The position numbers were made by a program, and so were the translations under genes. A stretch of 64,000 bases of DNA from positions 62,001 through 126,000 of the forward strand of contig NZ_JAAIKC010000002.1 in the NCBI RefSeq assembly GCF_010820665.1, in the 5' to 3' direction. The DNA is from Paenibacillus sp. SYP-B3998 (GTDB lineage: Bacteria > Bacillota > Bacilli > Paenibacillales > NBRC-103111). Below the pieces are notes generated by a model. It did no database searches and was not told where the DNA came from. It saw nothing but the letters and a program-made list of their open reading frames with translations. Shown in pieces: positions 36,522-45,817 of the stretch; the first letter of the stretch is position 1; every line of letters begins with the position of its first letter.

Positions 36522-37769
36522 ATGAGTGAAGTCGTTCAGAAATCAAAACTTGCCAAACAAGCGGCTCAAATGATGGGCAATCTAAGCACCGAGCAGAAAA
36601 ACGCCGCACTGCTTCTTATGGCTAATGCACTAGTAACCGAGCAGCAAGCTATCATTGATGCTAACGCTAAGGATTTGCAGCGTGGCAAAGACGCTGGCAC
36701 CAGCACTTCCTTACTAGACCGTCTAGCGCTGAATGAGAGTCGCATTCAAGCAATGGCGGAAGGTCTTCGTCAAATCGCAGAATTACCTGATCCAATCGGA
36801 GATACGTTAGAATCGTTTGATCGTCCCAACGGTTTGCGCATTAGCAAAATCCGTGTTCCATTAGGCGTCATTGGCATCATTTATGAAGCTAGACCTAATG
36901 TAACCGTTGATGCTGCTGGCTTATGTCTAAAAACAGGGAACGCAGTTGTGCTGCGTGGTGGATCTTCGGCACTATTTTCCAATGAAAAAATTATTCAGGT
37001 ACTCCATGGCGCCCTTAGCCGCTCTGCGATACCAGTGGATGCCCTCCAGCTTATTCTCAGCGCTGACCGTTCGTCTGTGGACGAAATGTTGAAGTTAAAT
37101 GGCCTGATTGATGTATTAATTCCAAGAGGCGGACATTCGCTTATTCAAAATGTTGTCAATAACGCTTCGGTTCCTGTCATTGAAACGGGAGCAGGTGTAT
37201 GTCATACTTTTATAGATGAAAGTGCGCAGCTCGATATGGCGATTCGAATTGCAGTGAATGCCAAAGCGCAGCGGCCTTCCGTCTGCAACTCCATGGAAAC
37301 CATGCTCGTTCATGAAGCATTCGCCGCCCAACACTTAGCTGCTTTAGCCGATGCTTTCCAAGCGGTTCAAGTCGAACTACGAGGCGATGAACGCGCAAGA
37401 GATCTGGTCCCTTCCATGCATATCGCCGAGGCTGTTGACTGGGAAACGGAATACGGAGATTACATCCTTTCGGTCAAAGTTGTGAAAGATCTTGATGAAG
37501 CATTCGCGCATATCCACAATTATGGCACCAAGCACTCCGAGTGCATCGTGACCGAACAACCTGCACATGCAGAACGATTCCTACAAGAGGTCGATGCGGC
37601 GGCTGTGTATCACAACGCTTCAACGCGTTTTACAGATGGTTTCGAATTCGGCTTTGGCGCTGAAATCGGTATCTCTACACAGAAGCTGCACGCGCGAGGA
37701 CCTATGGGTCTGCACGCTTTAACCTCAACGAAATACCGCATCTACGGAAGCGGTCAAATCCGAGAATAG
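36522..37769 (+). CDS. proA: Gamma-glutamyl phosphate reductase
   Basis: 415 residues, aldehyde dehydrogenase superfamily. The catalytic Cys is in KAQRPSVCNSMET near residue 256, and the cofactor site includes NVTVDAAGLCLKTGNAVVLRGG around 126-148. The C-terminal segment ASTRFTDGFEFGFGAEIGIST is a ProA signature. It reduces glutamyl phosphate to the semialdehyde in the second proline step. ATG lies 9 bases after AGGAGG. proC follows after 70 bases. Confidence 0.96.
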   Translation: MSEVVQKSKLAKQAAQMMGNLSTEQKNAALLLMANALVTEQQAIIDANAKDLQRGKDAGTSTSLLDRLALNESRIQAMAEGLRQIAELPDPIGDTLESFDRPNGLRISKIRVPLGVIGIIYEARPNVTVDAAGLCLKTGNAVVLRGGSSALFSNEKIIQVLHGALSRSAIPVDALQLILSADRSSVDEMLKLNGLIDVLIPRGGHSLIQNVVNNASVPVIETGAGVCHTFIDESAQLDMAIRIAVNAKAQRPSVCNSMETMLVHEAFAAQHLAALADAFQAVQVELRGDERARDLVPSMHIAEAVDWETEYGDYILSVKVVKDLDEAFAHIHNYGTKHSECIVTEQPAHAERFLQEVDAAAVYHNASTRFTDGFEFGFGAEIGISTQKLHARGPMGLHALTSTKYRIYGSGQIRE

Positions 37770-37839
37770 TTTCGCATCCAACAGATTGCTTGCGATGTCA
37801 ATCGTGCTTGATCAAAACCCTAAGGAGGATTACGCACTT

Positions 37840-38709
37840 ATGTCCATTTCATTATCTCAGGCAAAAATTGCATTTGTCGGCGCCGGCTCGATGTCCGAGG
37901 CTATTTTCCGAGGGCTTCTAGAACGTAAAGTTGCTCATTCACACAATCTATTTGTTATGAATCGTTCCGATCAAACAAGATTGGAATATCTCCGTTCCGA
38001 GTACGATGTAAATGCAACCTCTGATTCTGTCACCAGAGAAGCCTACATCCGCGAGGCTGATGTTGTCGTCCTTTGTATGAAGCCTAAGGATGTCGAAACC
38101 GCGTTTGCCGATTTGCAGCCCTTTCTTAGTGAGAAGCAATTGCTTATCTCTGTAATCGCCGGTCTTTCCATTGCCAAAATCGAAGCGTTGTTACAAACAC
38201 GCATGCCGATTGTCAGAACGATGCCGAACACTTCCTGCACAATAGGCTTAGGCGCTACGGGCATGAGTTTTTCCGCTTCGGTGAGTGAATCGCTTCAACA
38301 ATTGGCTACCCAAATATTTGAAGCTGTCGGCATAGTCAGTATCGTTGAAGAAACAAAATTAGAAATTGTGACGGGTGTATCGGGCAGTGGCCCTGCTTAC
38401 GTCTATTATTTCATGGAAGCAATGATTAAAGCGGCTATTCAAGGGGGTCTATCCGAGGAAGATGCGCGCCAGCTTACGCTTCAAACTGTACTTGGAGCAG
38501 CGCATATGGTTCAAATAACGCAAGAAAATCCAGCAGAATTGCGTCGCAAGGTCACCTCACCTAATGGCGCTACACAGGCCTCGATTGAAGTTCTGGACAA
38601 CCATCAATTTGTCGAAGGGATTACTCGCGCAGTTTTCCGCTCTGCGGAACGGGCCAAAGAAATGGGCGAGGAAATCGCTTCCCAACATACAAGCGTGAAA
38701 ACCGTATAA
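37840..38709 (+). CDS. proC: Pyrroline-5-carboxylate reductase
   Basis: 289 residues from ATG 37840, 11 bases behind AAGGAGG; the open frame starts 18 codons earlier without support. NAD(P)-binding FVGAGSMSEAIFRGLL lies near the N-terminus. The C-terminal dimer region contains VTGVSGSGPAYVYYFMEAM and LRRKVTSPNGATQASIEVL, diagnostic for ProC. It makes proline from pyrroline-5-carboxylate. It completes a proBAC set here, although Bacillales often hold several proC-like genes. mtnW begins 43 bases downstream with no terminator between. Confidence 0.95.
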   Translation: MSISLSQAKIAFVGAGSMSEAIFRGLLERKVAHSHNLFVMNRSDQTRLEYLRSEYDVNATSDSVTREAYIREADVVVLCMKPKDVETAFADLQPFLSEKQLLISVIAGLSIAKIEALLQTRMPIVRTMPNTSCTIGLGATGMSFSASVSESLQQLATQIFEAVGIVSIVEETKLEIVTGVSGSGPAYVYYFMEAMIKAAIQGGLSEEDARQLTLQTVLGAAHMVQITQENPAELRRKVTSPNGATQASIEVLDNHQFVEGITRAVFRSAERAKEMGEEIASQHTSVKTV

Positions 38710-38752
38710 TCACAAGATGACTTACTCTATGTAAAGCAGGTGAAAGATAAAA

Positions 38753-40021
38753 ATGAGCGCTTATTGCTTAGCAACTTATCGGTCTTTCGATGAGAAAGCC
38801 GATTTTCATAAAAAAGCGACTAGCATCGCAGTCGGCCTCACGGTTGGCAGCTGGACTGAACTTCCTGAAGCACAAAAGACCCAAATGGAGAAGCACCTTG
38901 GCAAGGTCATTTCGGTTGACGTCCATGAACCCGCTCCTGGACAAGGACTATCAGAACGTTACGCCGACATTCAAATCGCATACCCGGACGTTAATTTTAG
39001 TCGTGATATTCCAGCCCTATTGGTTACCGTGTTCGGCAAGCTATCTATGGACGGCAAAATCAAGTTAATTGATTTGTCGTTCTCTTCTGATTTTCTTGCT
39101 GGTTTTGCCGGTCCCAAATTCGGGATGCAAGGTGTACGCGACCTACTGGACGTACATAACCGTCCGCTTCTAATGAGCATTTTCAAGTCTGTTGTTGGCT
39201 ATGAACTGCCTGCACTGCGAGAACAATTCTACTTACAGGCCGCTGGCGGCGTGGATTTAATCAAAGACGATGAAATTTTGTTTGAAAATCCATTAACCCC
39301 GCTTGAGAAGCGTATTGAGGTCTGCCTGGAAGCCGCTGAGCAAGCGCGCAAGGAAACCGGACAAAAACTGCTCTATGCCGTTAATTTAACGGGGCCGACC
39401 TTTGAATTGGCTGAACAAGCTAAAAAAGCCATTCGCGCTGGGGCAAATGCCTTGCTTTTCAACGTGCTTGCTTACGGGTTCGATGTGCTTCATGCGTTAA
39501 GCGCCGATCCTGAAATTAACATTCCGATTATGGCACACCCAGCAATGGCTGGCGCTACTTATCCATCTCACCATTATGGCATTTCCGCTTCTGTGTTATT
39601 AGGCAAATTAATGCGAATCGCGGGCGCAGACTTAGTTCTCTTCCCTTCGCCTTACGGCTCTGTCGTCATGCCAAGAGATGAGAACTTAGCCATCAAGCAT
39701 GCGTTGTTAACGAGTGATTTGCGGGCCGATTATGCCTATGGAGCTTCGACTGACGCTGCGTTGAATCTTGCCGCCAGCTTCCCTGTGCCATCCGCTGGGA
39801 TTCATCCAGGCCTAGTTCCGCTAATTCTGCGTGATTTTGGTGGCGATGTCGTTGTGAATGCAGGCGGAGGCATCCATGGTCACCCGCTTGGCACAATTGC
39901 CGGCGGACAAGCATTCCGTCAAGCGATTGACGCAAGTCTGCAAGGTATTACTTTACAAGAATATGCCAAGACACATCCAGAGTTACAAGCAGCTATTGAT
40001 ACTTGGGGGAATAAAGAATGA
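38753..40021 (+). CDS. mtnW: 2,3-diketo-5-methylthiopentyl-1-phosphate enolase (RuBisCO-like)
   Basis: 422 residues, a type IV RuBisCO-like protein matching B. subtilis MtnW along its length. The active-site Lys is in GGVDLIKDDEI near residue 170; IMAHPAMAG, LFPSPYGS and NAGGGIHGHPLGTIAGG form the phosphate and substrate sites. It enolises the diketo intermediate of methionine salvage and has no carboxylase function. ATG follows AGGTGA. The stop overlaps the mtnX start by four bases (ATGA). It follows proC directly, so it appears to be read from the proline operon. Confidence 0.95.
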   Translation: MSAYCLATYRSFDEKADFHKKATSIAVGLTVGSWTELPEAQKTQMEKHLGKVISVDVHEPAPGQGLSERYADIQIAYPDVNFSRDIPALLVTVFGKLSMDGKIKLIDLSFSSDFLAGFAGPKFGMQGVRDLLDVHNRPLLMSIFKSVVGYELPALREQFYLQAAGGVDLIKDDEILFENPLTPLEKRIEVCLEAAEQARKETGQKLLYAVNLTGPTFELAEQAKKAIRAGANALLFNVLAYGFDVLHALSADPEINIPIMAHPAMAGATYPSHHYGISASVLLGKLMRIAGADLVLFPSPYGSVVMPRDENLAIKHALLTSDLRADYAYGASTDAALNLAASFPVPSAGIHPGLVPLILRDFGGDVVVNAGGGIHGHPLGTIAGGQAFRQAIDASLQGITLQEYAKTHPELQAAIDTWGNKE

Positions 40022-40680
40022 ACAAGGAACGCATCATCTTTTGCGACTTTGACGGTACGATTACCGTGAACGATAACATTGTGGCGATCATGAAGCATTT
40101 TAAGCCGCCAGGTTGGGATGAACTCGTCGATCAGGTTGTAGGGAAGAAAATTTCGATCCGTAAAGGCGTTGGCGCGATGTTCGCGCTCCTTCCTACTGCT
40201 AGGAAGAAAGAAATCGTCGATTATGCGATTACGAATGCAAAGATTAGAGAAGGTTTCGGGGAATTCGTTGCTTACTGCAAAGAACAGAACATTACATTGC
40301 TCATCACAAGCGGTGGCATCGATTTCTTCATCTACCCATTGCTACAACCGTTTTCCATACCAACGGATCACATTTTTTGCAACGCCAGCACGTTCGAAGG
40401 CACGACGATTGAAATTCTGTGGCCTCATCGCTGTGATGAACTGTGTTCTACGGACTGCGGCATGTGCAAAACTAGCATTATTCGTTCCTATGATCAAGAA
40501 CGTTACGAACGTATTATTATCGGTGACAGTATTACCGATTTCGAAGGCGCTAAGCTGGTTGACACCATTTTTGCGAGATCCCATCTCATCGATATGTGTA
40601 AACAACTTGATTATCCGTATTATCCTTTCGAAACGTTCTTCGATATTATGAAGCAATTGGAGGCTGAACCGATATCATGA
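40018..40680 (+). CDS. mtnX: 2-hydroxy-3-keto-5-methylthiopentenyl-1-phosphate phosphatase
   Basis: 220 residues, HAD superfamily. Motif I CDFDGTIT carries the nucleophile Asp near residue 10; motif II is LITSGG; motif IV lies in IIIGDSITDFEGA. It removes the phosphate from the MtnW product to give acireductone. Four-base overlaps join it to mtnW upstream and mtnB downstream. A CxxxCxxC-like cluster (CDELCSTDCGMC) in the cap region is also seen in relatives and could bind metal, but I cannot prove that. Confidence 0.94.
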   Translation: MNKERIIFCDFDGTITVNDNIVAIMKHFKPPGWDELVDQVVGKKISIRKGVGAMFALLPTARKKEIVDYAITNAKIREGFGEFVAYCKEQNITLLITSGGIDFFIYPLLQPFSIPTDHIFCNASTFEGTTIEILWPHRCDELCSTDCGMCKTSIIRSYDQERYERIIIGDSITDFEGAKLVDTIFARSHLIDMCKQLDYPYYPFETFFDIMKQLEAEPIS

Positions 40681-41318
40681 GTATTTTACTAGAAGAGAAA
40701 CAACGTGCATTCACGGAACTTCGAGACATTAAAGCTAATTTAGCGGCAAGAGGCTGGTTTCCGGCAACGAGCGGCAATCTTTCTGTTCGCGTAGGCGGTT
40801 ACGCCCCTGATGCCTTCACTTTCGCCATTACATCTAGCGGCAGAGATAAATCGGTCCAGACGCCAGAAGACTTTCTGCTTGTCAATGAGCAAGGTCAACC
40901 AACTGAAGCGACTAGCTTGAAGCCATCGGCAGAAACCTTAATCCATAGTGAAATTTACCGTTTAACAGGCGCAGGGGCTATTTTCCATGTGCACACGATT
41001 TTCAACAACCTTATTTCCGAGCTATACGGGGAGCGTAAAAGTATTCCCGTCGATGGTGTCGAGCTGATCAAAGCATTCAACATTTGGGATGAAGAAGCAC
41101 AGATCGAAATCCCAATTTTACCCAATTATGCTGATATTCCGCGTATCGCTGAGCTTGTAGAAGGAGCTATTATCCCTCGCATTCCTGGCATTGTACTTCG
41201 TAAACACGGCATCTACGCTTGGGGCGCTAATGCTTTTGAAGCGAAACGCCATTTGGAAGCATTTGAGTTCATCTTCGAATACGTGTACCATTCCCACTTG
41301 CTTCATAAAGGTGTCTAG
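40677..41318 (+). CDS. mtnB: Methylthioribulose-1-phosphate dehydratase
   Basis: 213 residues, class II aldolase/adducin fold. Zinc ligands are the two His in FHVHTIF near residue 103-105 and a third His in RKHGIYAWG near 177. It dehydrates methylthioribulose-1-phosphate to the diketone used by MtnW. The ribosome site GGAGG lies inside mtnX, 13 bases before ATG. It is the last gene of the operon: a strong terminator starts 27 bases later, so the mtnD (acireductone dioxygenase) seen after mtnB in B. subtilis is absent here. Confidence 0.94.
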   Translation: MSILLEEKQRAFTELRDIKANLAARGWFPATSGNLSVRVGGYAPDAFTFAITSSGRDKSVQTPEDFLLVNEQGQPTEATSLKPSAETLIHSEIYRLTGAGAIFHVHTIFNNLISELYGERKSIPVDGVELIKAFNIWDEEAQIEIPILPNYADIPRIAELVEGAIIPRIPGIVLRKHGIYAWGANAFEAKRHLEAFEFIFEYVYHSHLLHKGV

Positions 41319-41345
41319 TTACCGTTTACAGACACTTCTTTAGCC

Positions 41346-41393
41346 AAAAAAGCCAGATCGTCTCCAAGTCATGGAGTGACGATCTGGCTTTTT
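41346..41393. terminator. Bidirectional terminator between mtnB and dnaD
   Basis: AAAAAGCCAGATCGTC (41346-41361) pairs with GACGATCTGGCTTTTT (41378-41393), with a TCC/GGA inner pair. A T run follows on both strands, serving the convergent mtnB and dnaD genes. Confidence 0.9.
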
Positions 41394-41401
41394 CTCATAA
41401 G

Positions 41402-42085
41402 TTATCTAGATTGGCGAAAACGCTGCGAATACTCCTTCGCCTGCTCGACAGTCGCTACCCGATTCCTGCTCCATTCAAGCAGGATACGGTCAATGTAGCG
41501 GAAATACACTTTTCCAGCAAAGACAGCTTCTTTCAATGCTGTTAAGATCAGTTCTTCTCTATACATATCTTTGTCCAACCAACCGCTGATCGTTTCTAAT
41601 TCCATTGGCGTCAGTGGTCGTGCAAACTCTTTTTCAAATGTGGTGTATATATCTTTAGCAGCAGCATCAGAATGAATAGGTGCACGAACGGCTGTAAGCG
41701 CAGCTGCTTCCTGCTCGATGACGAGCTGCGCAAGCTTTTGGTAGAGCGGCGATAAATTATACCTCTCACACCTCATGCCTGTAGCTTCTTCCGTATCTTC
41801 GTCAATCGTAATGAACTGCTCATGCAGCAGCTTCTGCAGACTGGCAATCACTTGATCGGGGGATGCCGTCATCCTCGCTTGGATTTCCTCAATGGTCGGA
41901 AAATCGTTCTGTTCCTTTTCAAAAAAGGAAATCAATTGAATGATCGTCATGACCTCAATCTCACTCAACTTCAGTGTTCGGTAATGCTTCAGGAGAAGCG
42001 TCGGGACGGTAACACTGCCCTCTCGAAATCCAATCAAAAGAGCTGCTTCCAGCATTTTGCGCGGTGTGGTATCCTGTCTACTCAT
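41402..42085 (-). CDS. dnaD: DNA replication initiation/restart protein DnaD
   Basis: 227 residues. An N-terminal winged-helix oligomerisation domain (about 15-100) precedes the DDBH2 domain (about 140-205), whose end carries the YIDRILLEW motif of the YxxxIxxxW type that binds single-stranded DNA. It helps load the helicase with DnaB and DnaI at oriC and at restart sites. ATG follows GGGGGG at 6 bases. It is 38 bases after asnS, as in B. subtilis, but the nth gene that usually follows is missing and a terminator is found instead. Confidence 0.92.
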   Translation of the reverse strand: MSRQDTTPRKMLEAALLIGFREGSVTVPTLLLKHYRTLKLSEIEVMTIIQLISFFEKEQNDFPTIEEIQARMTASPDQVIASLQKLLHEQFITIDEDTEEATGMRCERYNLSPLYQKLAQLVIEQEAAALTAVRAPIHSDAAAKDIYTTFEKEFARPLTPMELETISGWLDKDMYREELILTALKEAVFAGKVYFRYIDRILLEWSRNRVATVEQAKEYSQRFRQSR

Positions 42086-42123
42086 CTGAATCCCCCCTTT
42101 TTACCAATGGTCGATAAAATAGT

Positions 42124-43413
42124 TTACGGATACAGTCTATAGAGAAGACGTGGGAACGGAATCGTTTCGCGAACGTGATCTAATCCGCAAATCCATGCAA
42201 CCGTGCGTTCAAGTCCAAGACCAAAGCCGGAGTGAGGCACCGTGCCGTATTTACGCAGATCCAGATACCATTGATAGGCTTCTTTGGATAGTTCATGCTC
42301 TTGGAAACGCTGCTCCATAAGCTCAGGATCATCGATCCGCTGGCTTCCGCCGATAATCTCGCCATACCCTTCAGGCGCAATCATGTCTGCACATAACACA
42401 ACTTCTGGACGGCTAGGATCTGGTTTCATATAGAAAGCTTTGATCTCAGCTGGCCAATGCGTAATAAATACAGGGGTTTCATACTGCGCAGCGATCGCCG
42501 TTTCATGCGGTGCGCCGAAGTCCTCGCCCCATTCAAATTCGTGGCCATTATTTTTCAAAAACTCAACAGCCGTATCGTATGTAATACGCGGGAAGCCACC
42601 TTGAATCTTTTCCAATTTGGACGTGTCTCGCTCAAGGGTCTCAAGCTCCTTACCGCAGTTCGCTAATACCGTTTGCACAATGTGCGACACGAATTGCTCC
42701 TGCACTTCCAAGCTCTCCTCATGATTGACGAACGCCATTTCCGGCTCTATCATCCAGAATTCAATCAGATGGCGACGCGTTTTGGATTTCTCCGCACGGA
42801 ACGTCGGTCCGAATGAATATACTTTACCTAGCGCCATTGCCGCGGCTTCCATGTACAATTGACCGCTTTGCGTCAGGAAAGCATCCTCATCGAAATATTT
42901 GGTATGGAACAAATTCGTTGTGCCTTCGCAGGAGGAAGGCGTCAAAATTGGTGGATCCACCAAATGAAAGCCACGGTCATTGAAGAACTGCTGCACAGCC
43001 TGAATAATTTGTGCGCGAATCACAAGAACAGCACGCTGACGCGGACTGCGAATCCAAAGATGACGGTTATCCATTAAGAAATCAACGCCATGCTCCTTCG
43101 GCGTAATCGGATATTCCTCCGTTATTTGGATAATTTCCACACCCTGCACATCAAGTTCAAATCCACCCTTGCTGCGCGTATCCTCCTTCACCGTTCCTGT
43201 AACATAAAGAGAACTTTCCTGTGTGAGTTTGGTAGCGGCTTCCCATGCTTCTTCGCTGACATCGCTTTTTACAACGACACCTTGTATATATCCGGAGCCA
43301 TCTCGCAGCTGGAGAAATTGAATTTTACCGCTCGATCTTTTCTTGTTCAACCAACAGCCAATCGTAACGGACTCGCCAACATGATGCTTTACTTCATTAA
43401 TCGTACACTTCAT
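42124..43413 (-). CDS. asnS: Asparaginyl-tRNA synthetase
   Basis: 429 residues from ATG 43411-43413, 12 bases after AGGAGG; an extra eight open codons precede it. OB-fold anticodon domain at about 15-100, then a class II core: motif 2 [22 protein letters not shown] and motif 3 [16 protein letters not shown]. The absence of the Asp-specific insertion and the gene order asnS-dnaD favour AsnRS over AspRS. No T-box is seen in the 127-base gap upstream. Confidence 0.94.
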   Translation of the reverse strand: MKCTINEVKHHVGESVTIGCWLNKKRSSGKIQFLQLRDGSGYIQGVVVKSDVSEEAWEAATKLTQESSLYVTGTVKEDTRSKGGFELDVQGVEIIQITEEYPITPKEHGVDFLMDNRHLWIRSPRQRAVLVIRAQIIQAVQQFFNDRGFHLVDPPILTPSSCEGTTNLFHTKYFDEDAFLTQSGQLYMEAAAMALGKVYSFGPTFRAEKSKTRRHLIEFWMIEPEMAFVNHEESLEVQEQFVSHIVQTVLANCGKELETLERDTSKLEKIQGGFPRITYDTAVEFLKNNGHEFEWGEDFGAPHETAIAAQYETPVFITHWPAEIKAFYMKPDPSRPEVVLCADMIAPEGYGEIIGGSQRIDDPELMEQRFQEHELSKEAYQWYLDLRKYGTVPHSGFGLGLERTVAWICGLDHVRETIPFPRLLYRLYP

Positions 43414-43540
43414 CTTTCTTTCAAGCCTCCTATACATACCGGAACTTCCCAGTTTTTAAACACCTACACTATTGTACACTATTTCCACAAAAGAATCAGT
43501 TCACATGCTTCTGAATAATCCTCTTTGCTGCTTTAGCTTC

Positions 43541-44749
43541 TCACGCTCTGTTTCCAATTACTAACGCATACGTATCTCGGGCAATCATCCATTCTTCATT
43601 AGTTGGAATAACGAGAACTTCCACCCTCGACCCTACTTTCGAAATCCTGCGATCCAGTCCTCTACCTGTGCGATTCGCTGCTTCATCGAATTCCACTCCT
43701 AGGAAAGTCAGACCCTCACAAATGGTTTTGCGAAGTAGTTCTGAGTTCTCACCAACGCCTGCGGTGAACACAATCGCATCGACTCCATTCATGGCTGCTG
43801 CATATGCGCCAATATATTTTCGTAGTCGATATTCGTACATATTGAAAGCAAGCTGAGCGTTTTTGTCGCCAGACTCCAATGCTTCTACAATTTCACGCAT
43901 ATCGCTGCTGATCCCTGAGATCGCCTGAAGCCCGCTATGCTTATTGAGCATAGAACTGACCTCACCCAACGTCAAATCCTCCTTACCCATCACATAAGGC
44001 ACGATGGCGGGGTCTAGATCGCCGCTGCGCGTGCCCATCATCAGTCCTTCGAGCGGAGTCATCCCCATGCTCGTATCGACAGATTGGCCGCCTTGTACTG
44101 CCGCACAGCTCGCTCCGTTACCGATATGGCAAGTAACAAGCTTGAGTTCCTCCAGTGGGCGTCCTAAGAAGGTAGCGGCGCGTTCGCTAACATACTTGTG
44201 CGAGGTGCCGTGGAACCCGTAACGGCGCACCTTGTGCTTCCGGTACAGCGCCATCGGCACAGGGTACAAATAAGCCGGCGCAGGCATTGTTTGATGGAAA
44301 GCGGTGTCAAAAACAACAGCCTGCGGTACGCCAGGCATATTCGCATCAACCGCCATAATGCCTAGCATATGCGCTGGGTTGTGAAGGGGCGCGAGATCGA
44401 AGAGCCGCTTGATCTCTTGCTTTACGTTTGCGTCAACGAGAACAGAGCTCTTAAACGATTCGCCTCCGTGAACAACGCGATGGCCAACAGCGTCTATCTC
44501 CTTGATCGAGGCAAGAACACCCTCTACGGGATGAACGAGCTTCTCGAGCACCTTGCGAATCGCAGTTGTATGCTCAAGAATTTCGCTAACTTCATGAACC
44601 TCCGCTTTGCCTGCTGGCTCATGGATCAGAATGGCCGTCTCCATGCCGATACGCTCAACTCTTCCTTTTGCGCAAACGGATTCATCTTTCATATTAAACA
44701 ATTGATATTTAAGCGAAGAGCTTCCTGCATTTATAACTAAGATGTTCAC
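43541..44749 (-). CDS. ackA: Acetate kinase
   Basis: 402 residues. Begins ILVINAGSSSLKYQLF (ASKHA phosphate 1 motif); HRVVHGGE, FDTAFHQTMP, GFHGTSHKYV (active-site region) and VTCHIGNGAS are all present; the C-terminal VFTAGVGENS completes the ATP site. It interconverts acetate and acetyl phosphate. The start is GTG 44747-44749, overlapping the stop of the upstream dehydrogenase gene by four bases (GTGA). The pairing with a hydroxyacyl-CoA dehydrogenase might suggest a butyrate kinase, but length and motifs fit acetate kinase better. Confidence 0.93.
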   Translation of the reverse strand: MNILVINAGSSSLKYQLFNMKDESVCAKGRVERIGMETAILIHEPAGKAEVHEVSEILEHTTAIRKVLEKLVHPVEGVLASIKEIDAVGHRVVHGGESFKSSVLVDANVKQEIKRLFDLAPLHNPAHMLGIMAVDANMPGVPQAVVFDTAFHQTMPAPAYLYPVPMALYRKHKVRRYGFHGTSHKYVSERAATFLGRPLEELKLVTCHIGNGASCAAVQGGQSVDTSMGMTPLEGLMMGTRSGDLDPAIVPYVMGKEDLTLGEVSSMLNKHSGLQAISGISSDMREIVEALESGDKNAQLAFNMYEYRLRKYIGAYAAAMNGVDAIVFTAGVGENSELLRKTICEGLTFLGVEFDEAANRTGRGLDRRISKVGSRVEVLVIPTNEEWMIARDTYALVIGNRA

Positions 44750-45618
44750 AGGCGATCACCATCCTTATCGTAGCGGAAGAAACCTTCCCCTGATTTCACG
44801 CCAAGATGCCCGGCACGTACCATTTGCTTCAACAAGAAGGACGGGCGGTATTTGATATCGCCAAAATCACGGAACATGCCTTCTAGAGCGGAATAAACCG
44901 AATCCAGTCCGAATCGGTCACATAATTCTAACGGTCCATATTTGAAATCATAACCAATCCGCATCGCATTATCGATATCTTCAGCCGAAGCAACACCCTC
45001 TGAAAGTGTATGCAATGCCTCATTAATTAACGTGCAAATAAGCCTTGTCGTAATAAAACCAGGCGACTCATTTACTTTAATACTCTTCTTTTGAATAAGC
45101 TCGTCAACAAATCTACGCGTCTCTTCAAACGTTTCATCCGTCGTTTTCATTGCTCTAATAATTTCTACAAGATCAATTTTAGCAACGGGATGTAGGAAAT
45201 GAAGCCCAATAATTCGTCCAGGATTCGTCGTTACAGCCGCGATTTCCGTAACACTCAAAGTAGAAGTATTGCTAGCTAAAATAATTGTCGGCCCACAAAT
45301 TTGATTCAGTTGGAAGAATACATGCTTTTTGGCATTCAAATCCTCCGTAATCGTCTCGATTACCATATCACAGGCAGCCATATCTTGAAGAGAGTCTGTC
45401 TTTTTGATTTTCCCTAGAATTAGCTTTCTCTCTGCTTCAGTCAATGCCCATCTTTCAATTTGTTTATCCAAACTAAGCGAAATCATTTCAATGGCTCGAT
45501 CCGCCTTGTCCATCGTCTTCTCAGCAAGCAGTACTTCCAAGCCTCTCGCCGCCAACATTTCGGCGATCCCTTGCCCCATTGTGCCTCCGCCTACTACACC
45601 AATTGTTTTGAATGCCAT
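44746..45618 (-). CDS. 3-hydroxyacyl-CoA (3-hydroxybutyryl-CoA) dehydrogenase
   Basis: 290 residues from ATG 45616-45618, 9 bases behind AAGGAG; the open frame begins 21 codons earlier. NAD-binding GVVGGGTMGQGIAEMLA near the N-terminus; catalytic His in GLHFLHPVAKIDLVEII near residue 140; the C-terminal dimer domain has NESPGFITTRL and MRIGYDFKYGPLELCDRFGLD. It oxidises 3-hydroxyacyl-CoA or reduces acetoacetyl-CoA. It is translationally coupled to ackA, which hints at acyl-CoA or acetate metabolism, although no thiolase or crotonase lies nearby. Confidence 0.9.
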   Translation of the reverse strand: MAFKTIGVVGGGTMGQGIAEMLAARGLEVLLAEKTMDKADRAIEMISLSLDKQIERWALTEAERKLILGKIKKTDSLQDMAACDMVIETITEDLNAKKHVFFQLNQICGPTIILASNTSTLSVTEIAAVTTNPGRIIGLHFLHPVAKIDLVEIIRAMKTTDETFEETRRFVDELIQKKSIKVNESPGFITTRLICTLINEALHTLSEGVASAEDIDNAMRIGYDFKYGPLELCDRFGLDSVYSALEGMFRDFGDIKYRPSFLLKQMVRAGHLGVKSGEGFFRYDKDGDRL

Positions 45619-45783
45619 CCCCGGTGTCTCCTTCTCCATGCAGTTCTCTATAATTCTCAATGGATTCTCAATAGCGTCCACTACTTAATCATACAAGCTT
45701 TGGCCTACGATTTCATTAGTATACGCAAAAGTTTCATGATGTTTTCGCTAGTTAGACACAATTTGAACACCAAAGTACACCAA

Positions 45784-45812
45784 AAGAAAAACCGCCGACG
45801 TTTGTCAGCGGT
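45784..45812 (-). terminator. Rho-independent terminator after the FtsH-like gene
   Basis: On the minus strand ACCGCTGAC and GTCGGCGGT form a stem with single-base bulges and a short loop, followed by TTTTTCTTTT (complement of 45781-45790). It begins six bases beyond the stop. Confidence 0.75.
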
Positions 45813-45817
45813 CATGA

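Noticed and set aside
38710..38752. SAM (S-box) riboswitch in front of mtnW
   Set aside because: The gap is only 43 bases and has no room for the structure; none is seen before mtnE or mtnU either.
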